From Thiotrichales bacterium (GTDB taxonomy: Bacteria; Pseudomonadota; Gammaproteobacteria; Beggiatoales; Beggiatoaceae), in contig JADGDE010000001.1 of assembly GCA_016745035.1 (NCBI GenBank), positions 1-54,563 on the forward strand: a stretch of DNA of 54,563 nt, given 5' to 3'. Shown piece by piece: positions 54,374 through 54,563 of the stretch; the first letter of the stretch is position 1, and the number at the start of each line of letters is the position of its first letter. The notes under the pieces are model-generated. The model searched no databases, had not been told where the DNA came from, and saw only the letters and a list, made by a program, of their open reading frames with translations. A program made the position numbers and the translations under genes.

Positions 54374-54563
54374 TTAAACCGTAGGTGGTGGAGGCATGTT
54401 GCCATCACCGCCGTCTGGTGGAGGCATGTTGCCATCACCGCCATCTGGTGGAGGCATGTTGCCGTCACCGCCATCTGGTGGAGGCATGTTGCCGTCACCG
54501 CCATCTGGTGGAGGCATGTTGCCGTCACCGCCATCTGGTGGAGGCATGTTGCCATCACCGCCC
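54374..54563 (-). CDS. 3' end of a Gly/Pro/Asp-rich tandem-repeat protein, cut by the window edge
   Basis: On the minus strand this frame is open to the window edge and encodes repeated PPPDGGDGNM decapeptides ending NMPPPPTV and a stop at 54374-54376. The frame with this composition is preferred over the Cys/His-rich alternative because it ends cleanly before a terminator and all base changes between units are silent or conservative there (GAT/GAC, GAC/GAT). The N-terminus, any signal peptide and total length lie outside the window. Such low-complexity repeats suggest a surface or extracellular protein, which is inference only. Confidence 0.65.
   Translation of the reverse strand, partial: GGDGNMPPPDGGDGNMPPPDGGDGNMPPPDGGDGNMPPPDGGDGNMPPPDGGDGNMPPPPTV
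54391..54563. repeat. 30-bp tandem repeat array
   Basis: Five complete 30-base units start at 54391, 54421, 54451, 54481 and 54511, with a sixth cut off at 23 bases. Units differ only at two positions (GCCATCACC/GCCGTCACC and CCGTCT/CCATCT). The number of units beyond the window is unknown. Confidence 0.95.

Noticed and set aside
54322..54558. Cys/His-rich repeat protein in another minus-strand frame (ATCLHQMAV repeats)
   Set aside because: It is a shadow of the same repeats; the PPPDGGDGNM frame is open to the edge, ends at a stop before a terminator and has ordinary composition.
54391..54563. Regular 30-bp repeats as a CRISPR array
   Set aside because: The units are directly adjacent with no spacers and encode an in-frame decapeptide; no cas genes are present.

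Overview
The window reads as chromosome of a gammaproteobacterium with an AT-leaning genome. The core genes (glnD, coaE-zapD, clpS-clpA, galU, thrB, yggS, bioF, queC, dcd, rfbB, adk, nadB) and the PilG/PilH-type regulators are typical of that class. The giant hybrid kinase, orphan binding proteins, diguanylate cyclase, ankyrin protein, sulfite-exporter-type permease and many short interspersed repeats recall filamentous sulfur oxidisers (Beggiatoa/Thiothrix-like), but no single gene here proves that placement.

Layout. 1-2490: window-edge gene fragment, a repeat, an ankyrin-repeat protein and a small membrane protein, with a 16-bp palindrome between the last two. 2507-15915: an almost unbroken minus-strand housekeeping block: pilH-like, pilG-like, zapD, coaE, glnD, hemerythrin, clpA, clpS, galU, esterase, membrane protein, yggS, thrB, DUF2782, LOG-type hydrolase. 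16050-24649 (minus): 1688-residue hybrid sensor kinase, a Tat-type solute-binding protein, and a lipoprotein phosphoesterase overlapping a VanZ-like protein. 24877-29407 (plus): isoprenylcysteine-methyltransferase-like protein, DUF255/thioredoxin protein with a DsbD-like tail, nadB. 29425-35052: signalling and binding-protein cluster (CHASE-GGDEF cyclase, PstS-like protein, PilJ-like chemoreceptor, YtoQ, second binding protein). 35697-38000: Met-rich membrane protein plus ABC exporter. 38011-43769 (minus): GspJ-like pseudopilin, a PepSY-TM/GspI fusion, a BepA-like protease, a MidA-like methyltransferase, bioF. 43911-50847 (plus): queC, Tat-lipoprotein M48 protease, sensor kinase, binding protein, TgpA-like transglutaminase. 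50844-54563: dcd and rfbB (minus), adk and a TauE-type permease (plus), and a fragment encoding perfect 10-residue repeats at the edge.

The strongest signal outside genes is a family of 71-137 bp inverted-repeat elements: eight full copies plus at least three fragments, in both orientations. Their terminal stems show paired base changes. Two copies and one half copy supply or overlap a gene's stop codon in the same relative orientation, and one copy is read in frame as the N-terminus of the transglutaminase. I could not assign this family to a named repeat. The second strong signal is a PepSY-type membrane protein fused to a GspI-like pseudopilin, with the prepilin cleavage motif placed internally where topology would allow processing.

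Starts were chosen by Shine-Dalgarno placement, overlaps and family length. Domain positions are approximate and were read by eye; no database search was run.
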